Origin: Pseudovirgaria hyperparasitica
Lineage: Eukaryota; Ascomycota; Dothideomycetes; Acrospermales; Acrospermaceae
DNA length: 64,000 nt
Reading direction: 5' to 3'
Assembly (NCBI RefSeq): GCF_010093815.1
Contig: NW_022985572.1
Location: 265,897-329,896, forward strand
Numbering within the stretch: position 1 is the stretch's first letter; every line of letters starts with the position of its first letter. Positions 45,701 through 58,400 of this stretch are shown piece after piece. A program made the translations under genes and the position numbers. The notes under the pieces are model-generated. The model was not told where the DNA came from. It did not search any database and was given only the letters and a program-made list of their open reading frames with translations.

Positions 45701-46547
45701 TCGTAAATAGAATATTATAAATAAGATATCTATAATATATAAATATCTATTTATATATAACTCCGGAACGTATAAATAACTCTTATTTATATACTCTTAA
45801 TAGATAAGTAAATAGTTCCGGCGTATATAATAATAGACACCCTATTAACCGAGAAGCACCTGGTAAGAGATAGATTAATATAAAAATAGTCCTTAATTAA
45901 AGAACTAAACCCTTTCTTCTATATACTTAATAATAGGTCTAAGGCCTAAGGAGTTATAGGGCTAAAGCCTAAGAAGATATAGGGCTAAATTAAAGTAGAT
46001 ACACGGATAGTAAGTCTAGTAAAATTTTACTAGACTTACTACACGAATATATATATTAAATCTAAGTAGCCTAGCTTATAGAGAGTACTATACACGGTAG
46101 CGATAGAGGCTACTACCGTTCTACGATAATAATTATTACTACTAGAGTAATAATAGATACTACTACGTTAGAAAGCTATTCTTAGATAGATAGCTATCTA
46201 CCTAGTACTAGAGGGATATAGATATAAAAGGAGCTACTAATATAGAAATTAAACCATCTTCTATAAATAACCTATAATAGGTTTAATAGGTGGATCCTTT
46301 TAATAGAAGGTATATACGCCACGACCTAATAGCGGATATTAAGTCTAGTTACTAAGGTCTATATTAGAGGGTGTCATATACGATAATAAGTATTACTATA
46401 AGCTAATAATAATTACTACTATAACGACTAGATATAGAAGAGCGGCTTTATTATAGGTTTTCTAGGAAGCTAGTAGAAATAAGCCGGATAACGCTTACTT
46501 ATAAGCGGTCTATAGCTAGGGTAGACTCTAGTAATAAATAAGCGGAG

Positions 46548-46780
46548 GGAGGGGGTAATATTAAGGGTAGACCCTAGGTATACTTAACGCTAGTATACTA
46601 CGTCTACGCTACTACTCTCTCCTTACTTAATAAAGCTAAGCGAGCCCCTTTTTAATAGCGTACTCTATCTCTTATCTTAAGAAAGCCGAGTAGACTCCGG
46701 CTTTCTCCCTTATTAAACTTACTATATTCTATAAATACTCTTACGTCTATATATACATAGTATTCCTATAATAGAGGCGA
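46548..46780 (+). repeat. Probable right LTR of Gypsy 1
   Basis: Starts near GTAATATTAAGGGTAGACC, a RIP-altered TGT-type LTR start, and ends in the repeat shared with the left side. Length about 230 bp is an estimate. Confidence 0.45.
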
Positions 46781-47650
46781 ACTTTACTCCGTAGTATTTT
46801 ATCTACTAGATATATCTCTTATAGTCTTATTTAAGGCGTTTATATATTAAACTAGTATTATTATTAATAGCTAGAAGATATATATTATTAGTATATTCTA
46901 CTATCTCTATATATTATATCTCTTATAGAAGGTCTATAGTAAAGAAGAGAAAGAGAATTAGAGAGATAGTACTTCCTTATAGAATACTATATATTATCTT
47001 CTTATATTTACTTTAATATCTAGAGATATATATCTAGGTAATTCTTTTAATAAGGAAGGACTATATAAACTTTATAATCTATTTAGGTATATATCTCTTC
47101 TATAGATTATATATAAGTCTTATATAGTTTATCTTATTAAATACGCCGGCTATATTAAGGGAGAGTAATATTACTATATATTTCTACTTCTATATAGTCT
47201 AGATAACTTTAAGAATATATTAGATAGTAGTAATTAGAGAGCTTCTAGTCTTTATCTTCTAGTTTACTAGAAGAAGGTTATATTCTTATACTATAGTACT
47301 TATCTTCTTTACGATTATAGCTTTAAGTATCTTACTAAGATAGAAGAGAAGAGTAATTAGTCTCTATCCTTTTAGAGAATTAGAGTTCTTCTCTAGCTTT
47401 AGAAGTATAATAGTATAGATAGTCTAGAAGCTTTAGAGGTAGTATCTATTCTTAGTATATATCTAGAAGATAAGACTAATAAGTAGTAAGGTTATCTATA
47501 TAGTATATTTAAAGTATCTATTTAGTATTCTATCTAGTCTAGGCGCTTTATTATTTAGAAGTACTTTAATAGTATTAAGTATATCTTCTTCTATAATCTC
47601 TATAGAGATATTAACCGTATCTAGATATATATTATTATTAATATCTAATA
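46781..47650 (-). mobile_element. LINE copy A, reverse-transcriptase fragment
   Basis: Parallel to about 56925-57790 of LINE B, beginning at GGCGAACTTTACTCCG. It carries heavier RIP than B. It stops at AATATCTAATA (47640-47650), the left half of the duplication made when LINE B inserted, and resumes at 61701. Confidence 0.75.
47640..47650. repeat. Left target-site duplication of LINE B
   Basis: AATATCTAATA, repeated exactly at 61701-61711. Confidence 0.75.
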
Positions 47651-47654
47651 ATAA

Positions 47655-47856
47655 TGTAATGGATGTGACCAAGGTGTTACTATAATAGTAATTAGAATAT
47701 ATTATAATTTAACTTAGAGAGAGTAGGGGTAGCTCGTATGGGTTATAGCTTAAGTATAGTCTTAAGCGAGGTCACGTGATACCCCTATACTAGTCTCTAT
47801 CCGTCCCGGCTCCGTTATATAATACTAGAGATAAGGTAAAGCCGAAGTCCATAACA
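47655..47856 (-). repeat. LTR (left) of Gypsy 2
   Basis: 202 bp from TGTAATGGATGTGACC to GTCCATAACA, matching 55249-55450 with few changes. Begins TG and ends CA. A purine-rich AGAGAATAAGGGTA precedes it when read on the minus strand, as a polypurine tract should. Confidence 0.9.
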
Positions 47857-48021
47857 TACCCTTATTCTCTAGGGTTGTCTTAGGGACCGGCTTAGTATTT
47901 CATGTAATAATAACCGGCTCGGTTAGATCTTAGGTTTACGGTCTTTATATCGTACTATATAATAGTAGTAGGGCTATATATTACGTCCGGTAAGGTAGCC
48001 GTATCCCGTAGTCGCGTCTTA

Positions 48022-48200
48022 GTCGCGTAATAGAGGAGAGTTCCTCCATAACGGCGTCGTTAGTTATGTAATCGCATAGTAGTAGCACCTCGTGGTTACG
48101 TCCTAGCGGTCACGTGGTAGAGGTGGGTTCCTTATACTACGGCGTCGTTAGTCATGTGGTCGCACGGCGGTAGCATCTTATAGTCGCGTTCTAGCGGTCA
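48022..48200. repeat. About 87-bp tandem repeat inside Gypsy 2
   Basis: Two full units, 48022-48108 and 48109-48196, plus a partial third. Each starts GTCRCGT and contains GGCGTCGTTAGT and a final CTAGCG. A second duplication follows nearby, with TTTTAGGACCGG at about 48262 and 48352. Confidence 0.7.
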
Positions 48201-48489
48201 CGTGGCGGAGGTAGGGTATCCTACGCACGAACCGCGCGTCTTATTTATTATTACCCATTTTAGGACCGGTTCTTCTCCGGGCTAGGGGTTAGGTAGTAGT
48301 AGTAGGGTAGCTTACGCACGACCCGCGTTTATTATTATTATTATCTATTTTAGGACCGGCTCCACCCCGGCCCACACGATTTTCCCTAACGCGAGTATAT
48401 AGGTCCCACGTCTAGCGACTTTCTTCTTCTTTAACTACTATCACGCCTACTATCTCGATACCGCGTAGTGGCTACCACGATATTAGTAA

Positions 48490-50000
48490 ACTCGTATGCC
48501 ACCTCGTAGCTTCTATACCATTATTATAAGCGCGCTAGGCCTAAATAGGCCTATTATAGAAGCCGGCGCCGTCTTAGCGGTAGCTATAGGTACTAGGGGT
48601 TAAGACCCTAACGATCGACGCGCGCCTAGGCGCTAGGAACCGCCTAACCGCACCGTGAGTGGGTCCTATCCCTACGCCGTTCCTCATGCTAACTAGGTAG
48701 ATTATTTCTCCTACTACCTCCCGATAGGCTAAGCCTATTTACCGTATAGGGCTATATATTATAGAGGGTAACTCGTTAGAAGACGAGCGTACCGAGTCCG
48801 TGTACTTCGTATATCGTATATATATAAAGGCCCTAGAGAAGACTAGGGTGCTTAAGTACGTGCCGTCTCTACGCTATAGTAGCGCCTACTAATCTAGAGC
48901 GTAGCTATAAGCCTAGCCGCGGTACTAACTATATAAAGTGCCACACGTCGAAAGGGATCTACTTATAGAATACCGAGAAGCTCGCTATGTACCCGGCCCT
49001 ATATAAGGCGTAGAGCCGCCTCGAGAAGTTCGTGCACGAGTCGGTTAATAATAACTTTAGTCATATAATAGACCGTGGTAGTCGCGGCCTAGACCCGACT
49101 AAGCCTTCGTCCGGTAAGTAGCCGTGTATAAACTCTAAGTTCTACCGCCTATACGAGGACTATAAGTCTAACTTAGAGATTACGTATATCGCCCGCCGTA
49201 ACGCTAGCATCGTTAGTTAGGTCCCTATAACGCCTAATCGCGGTGCTATCACGGTAATTAAGACGCTATATCGTGGTAGTAGTAACCGTGGGTAGCTTAG
49301 TAGTATGATTCACTAGATGAATTAGTATATGTCGTATAACGAGGCCTAAATAGGCGAGTTACGCACTAACATCGGCGCCCTATAGGTATATACTTAGTTA
49401 GCCTAATTACTACTATCTTAACACGTGACGTAGGGTTCGATGTAGTAGGTCGCTTCCGGCCTAGCACGCCTAGCTAAGCCGCCGCCTCGCTAACTTCTTA
49501 CCTAGGCGGTTATAGAGGAGGAGGAGCCTCGTTTAAGTAGTGGTCGCCCACGCCGCCCTCGGCTAAGCGGCCCTAAGGAGTCGCCTACCCGCAGCCCGCG
49601 CTATCGCTATACCACCCCCCACCGGCTCCCTATTACTCCCCCCCCGTGGGAGGCCTTGCCGTTACCGCGCCGTCTCTATACCCCGCCCCGCCGCCGCGAC
49701 CCGTCCTAGCGCCGCTCTCGCTCGCCGGAGCGCCGTAGCCGGTCCCCCGACCGCCACGACCGGTCCCCTTACCGCCATAACTAGTCCCCCCGCCGCCGTA
49801 ACTATTTCTATAAGCGTCGCCGCCAATTCTATAACCGCCGGTGTTATACCGTCGAGGGTCGTCGCTTATCGCGTCGTTACTAGTCGCCGTCTCGCAGCCG
49901 CCATAGCCGCCCCGACGAGGTGTATAACTCCCCCTTACTACTAAGCTAGATTAATAGTCGCCCCCGCCGCTAGGAGCCGGCCTAGGGGAGGACTAGGTAA
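48490..50000 (+). pseudogene. Plus-strand coding-like region antisense to Gypsy 2, Arg/Ser/Pro-rich end
   Basis: A GC-rich stretch reads as protein on the plus strand from MPPRSFYTIIISALGLNR near 48498, with TAG/TAA at likely former CAG/CAA codons. Near 49740-49802 three 21-bp units encode the heptad RSP(D/Y/R)R(H/R)(D/N). The orientation is opposite to gag-pol. I do not recognise the protein. It may be an accessory ORF of the element, or captured sequence. Confidence 0.4.
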
Positions 50001-53000
50001 CTAACCTTATAGTTAGGATTTGCGGTTAAGGACCGTACCGGCCCCGGCGCCGTATAGACCTAGGGTAGGGCTAGGAGAATAACCTTTTTATGTCTTAAGG
50101 AGGGTGTCGGTTTATTATTAGGTTACTTAGGTACTTAGCGTTTGGCGTTTAGTCTTTATAGAATCTCCACTCTTATATCGGGTTATTAGGGCCGCTATAG
50201 GCCCGTAATAGTAGATTAATATCTTTATTTAGGGATGCGCTAAAGTCGTAGGCCGTTATGTAATCGCGTGCTACTATACCGGGCCTTAAACCTATCTAGT
50301 ACCTCGGTATCCTCTACGTCCTCGAGTAGTACCTATATTAGCTATAGCTAGCCCTTCTATTTTACGAGTACTTGCCTCTTATTTCGCCTACGTGCGTTTT
50401 TCGCCCGAAGGATATCCTTAACCTCGTATTTAGTAACGTCCTTATCGGCTTCGTTAAGTTCGAGTACCGGGCCCGGGCGAGTATCTAGCCGCTCCTAGCT
50501 AGGTAGAGGGTCCTCTACGGCGTGCTCGACTAGGCTAACATAGACCGTCTTATAAAGGTCCCTAGAGAGGTTAAGGGTTACTATTAGGGGGGTGGGTTAG
50601 GCGAGAACCCTATACTTAGTCTATAGCTAGTCGAGTTTCCGGCTCGGGCGATTAGTCTTTACGTTTCGGAGTAAGAACTATACTATATTACTAACCTTAA
50701 AGCGTTTAGCTAGGCGGCGTGACCGGTTAGCTAAGTCCTAGGAACGTTACTCGGCCTAGGTAATAGCCGCCTACGCTAGGGTAGTACCGTTATAGAGGTG
50801 CTTAAGGAAGTTTATAGCCCGGCCTTTCGCTAAGGTCGTAGAGGTATCGGGGAGTAGCCGTCGCGGTAATAGTTCGATATAGTATCTATTTAGAAGTAGG
50901 TTTGGCGCTATACCGGTTACTAATAAGGTGCGGTTATTTAGGGCGAGCTAGCATGCCGGTAGGCACTCCGGCTAATTAGTTTACTTGAAGGTTACTATAA
51001 CGCAAAGTACCGCCTAGACCTCCTAGTTTACTCGCTCTATGCTACCGTCGGTCTACAGGTGGTAGACCATAGAGAGGTCCTAGTGCACGTCTATTATAGA
51101 GTAAAGGGTTATCTAGAACTACCCTAGCCAGTCTAAGCCCTAGTCGGTAATAATAGACTATAGAAACCCCCGGAAACGCTACCATGTATTACGGAATCGC
51201 GCCATATAGTCCTTAGCCGCCATAGAGGTTATCGCCTCTAGCTAGATGAATTTTAAGAGCCAATCTATAATAATAAGTAGGTACCGGGGCTATAACGGGT
51301 CCGATTAGGGGAGGTCGGTTATAAAGTCTATAGAAATCTAGAACTAGAAATGGTCTAGTGTCGGAAGCGGCTAGAGGAGCCTAGGGGCCTTACGCCAATT
51401 TATATAAGCTCTATAGTAGTCGTAGTTCCGCACGAATCGCTAGATATTAGCCTATATACGCTTCTAGTAGTATTCCCGCCGGATAGCTACGTACGTCTCA
51501 TTCTTACTAGAGTAGCCCACGAGGGGGGAAGCGTGGGACCTCTAGATAATAGTTATTATAAGTGGTTCCTATTCGGGTACCTAGATAACTCCCTACCACG
51601 TGAGTGTCCCGTGTACCGATATAGCGTAGTCCGTGACCTATTTAGTCGTAAGCGCCTCTGGTAGAAAGAGGCGTACCCCACCTACTACGGCCGTATAGCG
51701 GACCTAATACGCCGGGATGGACTAAGCGGCTTAGTCCTAAAGCTCCTAGAGGTAGGGATCGGTAAAGATACTTTATCCCTATAGGAGGCGATCCTCCCCG
51801 GAGTAGGTGCTTATAGATACTATTTAGATAGCTTACGGGGCTATAAGCTACCCCTATAAGAGGGACTTCTTAGACGAGTCCTAGTTACGGCGGCTAAGGG
51901 CGTCCGGGCGAGCCGCCTAGGATCCCGGCCGGTATACTAGGTCGTAGTTAAAGAGTATAAGCTAGTTAGACTATCGCTACTACCGCGGGACGAGAAGGTA
52001 AGACTTAGTAAAGTACTCGAGGTTCTTATAGTCCGTATAGATCGTGAAAGGGCGGTAAACGCTCCGAAGCTCGGGTTCCCACGCCTAGAGGCACTAAACT
52101 ATAGTAAGGAGCTTCTTATCGTGGATTATATAGTTCTATTAGACGGCCGTAAGGGCCGCGGAGTGGTAGGCTATTAGGTGCTAAATGCCCCGAACCCTCT
52201 AGGATAGGTACCCGCCTATCGCGTGGCTAGAGTAATCCGCCTCGACCATTATATCGCGCGTCTCGTCCTAGGATTAGAGAATAGGTCCTATAATAAAAGT
52301 ATTCTTAAGCTTAGCAAACGCGTGGTCCTCGGTTAGGCCCTAGTAGAAGGCCGCCCCGGCCCTAGTAAGGGCGTAGAGCGGGGCCGCTACGGTGGAGAAG
52401 TCGGGAAGAAAGTTATAGTAGAAGTTTATAAATCTAATAAATCGCCGGACGCCCCGGACCGTAGTCGGGGGCTCCTAGTCCCGGATCGCGGCGATTTTCT
52501 CCGGGTCGGGGCGGATTAATTTACCGGCGGTAATAATGTACCCTAGGTACTAGACTTCCTTAGTAGCGAAGCGGCACTTAGTAAGGTTATAGTAAAGGTC
52601 CGCTTTAGTAAGGAGAGATAGGATAGTCTTTACGGCGGCCTAGTGGTCCTCTAGCGTGCCCGGGGTATAGATAAGGACATTATTAAGATACGCTATATAG
52701 GTTACCCCTAGGACCCCGCTTAGTACCCCGTTAATATAGCGCTAGAAGAAGGCCGGGGTACTAGAGAGACTAAACGGAAGCACGGTCTATTTAAAGAGGC
52801 CGAACTAGATACGGAAAGCCGTCTTATATTCGTCGCCGGCGGCCACCCGTAGTTTATAGAATGCCGCCTAAATATCGACCTTACTAAACCATAACGCGTT
52901 ACTAATAGTATATAGGGTTTCGCGTATTAGAGGAAGCGGGTATTAATCCTACTCCGTGATGCCGTTAAGGGCTCTATAGTTAATATATAGCCGCCATTTC

Positions 53001-55248
53001 CCTCCCGGCTTAGGGACGAGTAATACTAGCGCCCTAGCCGCGGAGGAGCTAGCCCGTATCTAACCCTTATCTATAAGATCCGTGAGCTGGCGGCGTAGCT
53101 CCACCAGCTACTCCCGAGATATAGTATAGAGGGGTCCCTAAGGGAGGTTTACCGGGGTCCCCGCCAGGGTGGACTTAATGCGGATATAGTAGTCGGTACT
53201 CCCCCGGTAGGGGGGCAGCGCCGACGCCTTCGCCTTATTAAAGAGATCGCGGTAGGCGTGTAGCTTCGATAGGAGCGGGCGCCTATCCTCCGTAAGCTCG
53301 GACGCGTCCTAGTTAGGTATCGGAGGTAGCGGGGGGAGCATAAGCTATAGAAGGCGGGTGACGTCGCGGATGCTGGTAGCGACCACCCGTCCACGGCGAT
53401 AAGCCGTCTCTAGAGCCTCTATAATATGACCCTTCTCGGCAAGCACCCGAATGCGCGTTAGGCGCATATAGGCGTTTACATCCTAGGCTACGAGGCCGTA
53501 GGCGCGGTAGAGTATGATCTCGTCTACCCGTATATTAATAACGGCGCCGGCCTAGTAGAGCCACGGGCTCCTAAGGATAAGGTCCCGGTCTAGCCCGGGC
53601 ACTATATAGGCGGAGAGGCGCTATCTCTATCCGGCGATGTCATACCATATAGTAACGACTTCCGTGATCTCCGGTCCCGACGCTCCGTTAGCGGTAAGAG
53701 CCACTTAATAACGTAGAACCAAGATACATAACTTAGCCACGTCCCTTGTAAGGGATAGGCTAACTACCACGAAATACTCGCACCCTATATCTACTAAGGC
53801 GTCTATATACTTTCTATCCTAGAGGAATAGCGATATAACGGGTGGCGGCCCGTCTATAACCTAAGCGGGTGCGCTATCCTCCGGGTCGGAGCCGTAATCT
53901 TAGTCGCCCGTGGCTTCGTTCCCTACCGAATGTTATAATATCCCCCGACCCGGGCTATAGTAAGGGACTATACTTCCCCCGCCTCGGAGTTAGAATTAGT
54001 ATCGTCCTAGGCTAGGGCCGCGACCTTAAGCACCCGTATATTAACGGCGTTTAGGTAGCCCCGTTATTAGTGGCTAGCCTAGCCGTACCGGGTATACACG
54101 CCCGCCGTGCGGCGCTCCTAGAATAAATCCTTTAGAATCCACGAAGGAGGCTCTTTCTTCTTAACCCCGTTCTTACTCTTCGCCGCCGGTAAGGTAGCTC
54201 GCTCCTTACCCTTTATCTTAACGGCCTTAATAGTAACCGCTAACATCGTCGTATTACCGTCCTTATCCTTACCCGGCTTACTTTAGGGCGCCGTGTTTTA
54301 CCTAGTACGGAGCCGGAATAACTCTATATCTATACTAATATCCCTAAGGCGGCCTACGGCGGCCTCGTATTGGTCCGGGAGGCCCCGGTTTAGGGCTACT
54401 ACCTAGGTCTTCTAGTTAAGGCCGTCCCGGAGCCGCATAAGCTTCTAGTCATCGGCCTAGTATATCCCCCTAGCCTCCTAGAGGGCGGTATAGAACTAGA
54501 CGAAGTAATCTATAAACGGCTCCTTAGCCTTTTATACGATTATATTCAGCCGTTAAAGGGCCCGCTCTTTAGTATATATATCTCTAAACTAGAACTTAAG
54601 GTAGTCTAGGAACGCGTGTGGGTCCTAGTTACTATTTAGCCCCCTAGTAGAATATACCGCGCTAACCCCCTTCTATACCTTAGGCGCTAGGTTAGCCTAG
54701 ATAAGGGCTATCTAGTCCCTATAGGTGCCGATGAACTCGGCGTCCCGGGTAATCTTATACCGTATTATAATGGACCACGTATAGAAGAGAGCCTTAGACC
54801 CGTTATACGGATCGCCGAGGGGGAGAGGCTTCCGTTTCATAGGCCGGTCGAGCGTAATATACGGGGCTAATAGTAGTAAAGTAGGGGCGCGTATAGGTAG
54901 GGCCGGGTCGGGCCCGTATAGGCGCTAAGGTGTAGCTAAGGAGGGGTCGGGCTAGGGTAGGGACGAATCCCTATAGGTTAACGTGGTAGGAGTACGGCTA
55001 TATACTTCGACCGTAACTAGGCGGGCGTTAATGCGCTGTAGCGCCGTATAGACGCTCTACTTAATATCGGATATACGAGACTCGCTTGCCGCTTAGGCGG
55101 CCGTAATAGACTTATATACGGCCCGTATTTCGTCTCGGAAGCTAAGGAAGGAGTTAGAGAGTTACCGCATTAGATTAGAGTCTTACGGGTTAAGACTATC
55201 TTATGCTATAAGGCTACGTATAGGAAGAGGTTAATAAAGTTAAATTAA

Positions 55249-55450
55249 TATAATGGATGTGACCAAGATGTTACTATAATGGTAATTAGGATATATTATA
55301 ATTTAACTTAGAGAGAGTAGGGGTAGCTCGTATAGGTTATAGCTTAAGTATAGTCTTAAGCGAGGTCACGTAATACCCCTATACTAGTCTCTATCCGTCC
55401 CGGCTCCGTTATATAATGCTAGAGACAAGGCAAAGCCGAAGTCCATAACA
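55249..55450 (-). repeat. LTR (right) of Gypsy 2
   Basis: 202 bp, TATAATGGATGTGACC (RIP-changed TG start) to GTCCATAACA. Same length as the left LTR. Confidence 0.9.
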
Positions 55451-58400
55451 AATAATAATAATAATAATATTATATAACTAGGTAGAGTAGTTCTCTATAG
55501 GCCTATGCCTCCTCTAGTCTAAGCTACTATATAAGAAGAAACCCTATAGAGAAAAACTTCCTTATATCTATAACTACATCTCGTGGAACCTCTATTTTAT
55601 CTTAAGTATATAGCTATAGAGTACGCCTATTAGCCTATAGCCTATATTACTATTATTTTATCCTTAGGTAGTATATATAGGTGCGGAGGTTATTAGTTAA
55701 GGGCTACCCTCGACTAATAATCGGGGTTCGCCCGGGGTTCTTCCGGTATATATCGGGTTACTACCGGCGTATACTAGGTCTCTTCCGGCATATATTTCCG
55801 GGTCCACTAGTACTAGAGGAGTAGTAGATATATAAGTATCTATCGGGAGACGTCCTTAGAGTACTTATTAAGCTATTATACGATATCTAAAGTCTTCGTA
55901 ACGTAGATAAGCTATTACCATTATATATAGAGGTTAGAGCATATAGCTAGATAGTAGCGTATTATACCTCTCCGGCCGTACGCCTTATACTATAGGGAGG
56001 TATTAGGAACGCCTCTCTTATAGATATAGTATAGAAGTCCTATAGCGCCCGTTCGGGCTTAGATAAGTATAGATACTTAGGCTTTCGTTAGCTCTTTATA
56101 TATCTATTTACTCGGTTCCTTCTATGGCCCTCGAATCTACTCTAGATATCTATTCTACTAGAAGGTCTATTAGACACGGAGTGCCTCTTTCTACTTATCT
56201 TAAGTCCACGACTATATATTTTTTATAAGTTCTTAAAGGCTCTACCGGTCTAGGAGAGCGTCCGGGTTATCTTGGACTTCTTATACTACTTAGCTAGAGT
56301 CGGCTTCTATTAAGTATCTATACCGTATTTAATTCTAGCCTATATATAGAAGTGCGTGGTAATATATGCTAATTTATACACGTAGCGCGGCGAAAGTATA
56401 TTCTACGTTTTCTATACGTTCCTATACTTATTATTTAGTGAAGTATACCACCCTCTATATCTAGTAGAAGTTATATATACTTATAACGTCTATCTCGCGT
56501 CGTAGTAGTACCGTGTTAGTAGCTTTATATATACCTAATATAAGACGGAGTATACGGTTCTATATAGATTCGAGCTTCATTCGCCTAGTCTATATAAGGG
56601 CTATATACTAGTACTCGTGTCTATACATGAAGGCGGGTCGTGCTATAGATATATATAGCTAGCGTGCCTTATCCCGGGCGGTTCTCTATATAGAGACTAT
56701 AATCTATCATATAGTAGCTTCTACCTAGAGGGCCCTAGAGACGGCGTATACTACTTATAGTCCCTATCTAAGCTTACTATCTAGTATAACTCCGAGCGCG
56801 CGTATACTTTATACTAGTAGTTTATTAAATGCGTCGATTCGGGGGCGTTATTCGCCTTCCCTAGTTACCTATTTCCCTTAACGATTAATAAAGTGCATAA
56901 GCTAGTATTTCTCCAGGGCGAACTTTACTCCGTGGTGTTTTACCCACTAGAGGCACCTCTTATAGTCCTATTCTAGTCGTCTATATGTTCGGTTAGTATT
57001 ATTATTAATAGCTAGGAGGTATATGTTATCGGCGTATCCGACTACCTCTATATACTTTATTCCTTAAAGAAGGTCTACCGTAAAGAAGAGGAATAGAATC
57101 GGAGAGATAGTACTCCCTTATAGAATGCCGTATACCGTCTCTTTATATTCGCTCTAGTACCTAGGGATATATATCTAAGTTATTCTTTCTATAAGGAATG
57201 ACTATATAAAGTATATAATCCATTCTAGTATTCGTCTTATCCGGAGGTTATAAATAAGTCTTATATAGTTTACCTTATTAAACGCTCCGGCTATATCGAG
57301 GGAGAGGAGCGATACTACCCGTCCCTATTTCTATACGGCCTAGACGACTTTAATAATATATTAGATAGCTATTATTAGGGAGCTATCTACCTTTACCTTC
57401 TAGTTTAGAGGGAGAAGATTATATTCCTATACTACGGTACTTATCTTCTTCGCTATCGTAGCCTCTAGTATCTTACCTAGGTAGAAGAGAAGGGCGATTA
57501 GTCTCTATCCCTTTAGGGAGTTAGGGCTCTTTTCTAGTTTCGGGAGTATAATAGTATAGGCGACTTAGAAGCTCTAGGGGTGGTACCCCTACGTGACGTA
57601 TACTTAGAATATATAAGTAATAAGCGGTAGGGTTACTTTTATAGTACTTTTTAGGCATCGATTTAGAATTCTATCTAGTTCGGGTACTTTATCATTTAGA
57701 AGTATCTTAATAATATTAAGTATATCCTCCTCCGTAACTTCTTTAGGGATATCTACCGCGTGTAGATATTTGGCGCCGTAAACGTCTAATAGGTCTACTA
57801 GTTCCGGGAGAGGGAACATGGCCTCCCGTAGGGCCTTAGTTTTCTTAAGGCTCGTGGAGTATATTCTCCCCTAATATATTAGGGGAGGTATAAGTGGCGG
57901 GGGTATCGGAGTATCTACGCCCTTAGCCTATTTCGCTATATACTATAGCCCTATTACGTATCGTGTCTATTAACTAGTAATTATACACTACTATTTACGC
58001 CTTTTATTATAGAGGACTTTATCGCGTTATCGTATCGCTTCCTTCTATTCTTTCTACGACTCGGGTATTCTCGTATAGTATACGCGTGTATATAGCCTTT
58101 AGGCGTCTTATCTACTTTCCTATACTTAAGGAATCCCCTTTACGTCTAGGGGCCGGTATATTCGGTATAGTATATGTTTATTTCTCGTATTCTAGTATAT
58201 TTATAGGAGTATCTATACGGCCTAGTCTATAGCTAGGTCGTTAGATATATCGACTATAGAGGGATCTAGAATCGCCGATTCCAGGTCCTTTAGGTACTTT
58301 TCCTAGTCGGTATCCTTCTATATCTATCGTCCCCGTTATTTATTCGGGGTATATACGTTTATTACGGTTTCTATATATTTATAGTTAGAATCCGTCTATA

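Larger units (their letters stand above)
39660..46780 (+). mobile_element. Ty3/Gypsy chromovirus 1, RIP-degraded
   Basis: Plus-strand remnants in the right order. A zinc-knuckle-like segment lies at about 40790-40850, with Cys codons changed to Tyr or Arg. Reverse transcriptase runs about 41620-42330 and reads like SGGL-FYYNYYALNTITKPN- with stop codons at former Arg or Trp, and VYIDNIIIY where VYIDDIIIY is expected. Integrase is at about 43630-43900 (DFITNLPGLEGNRYL). A chromodomain lies at about 44560-44690 (EVLVK-AGYY). A direct repeat of roughly 75 bp (CCCTTATTAAACTTACTA...) marks both ends, near 39660-39735 and 46708-46780. The full LTR seems longer on the right, so the left LTR may be truncated. 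No frame is intact. Confidence 0.75.
47655..55450 (-). mobile_element. Ty3/Gypsy chromovirus 2, 7.8 kb, inserted in the tail of LINE B
   Basis: Two 202-bp LTRs flanked by the duplication AATAA (47650-47654 and 55451-55455). On the minus strand: Gag region about 54100-55200, reverse transcriptase about 52000-53400 with KVDI-AAF and IAYLNNVLIYTPG (the YLDD box read as YLNN), integrase about 50900-51500 (ISIDFITDLP), chromodomain about 50280-50420 (RNKRQVLVK). Many stops are at former Gln or Trp codons. GC content is far higher than in the older elements but CA/TG is depleted, so RIP has acted. An extra plus-strand coding-like block lies at about 48490-50000. Confidence 0.87.

Noticed and set aside
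53149-53394. Arg-rich protein gene on the minus strand
   Set aside because: It is an out-of-frame reading within the Gypsy 2 pol region.
57604-57819. Small intact gene on the minus strand
   Set aside because: It is a surviving piece of the LINE B reverse-transcriptase ORF, with stops on both sides.
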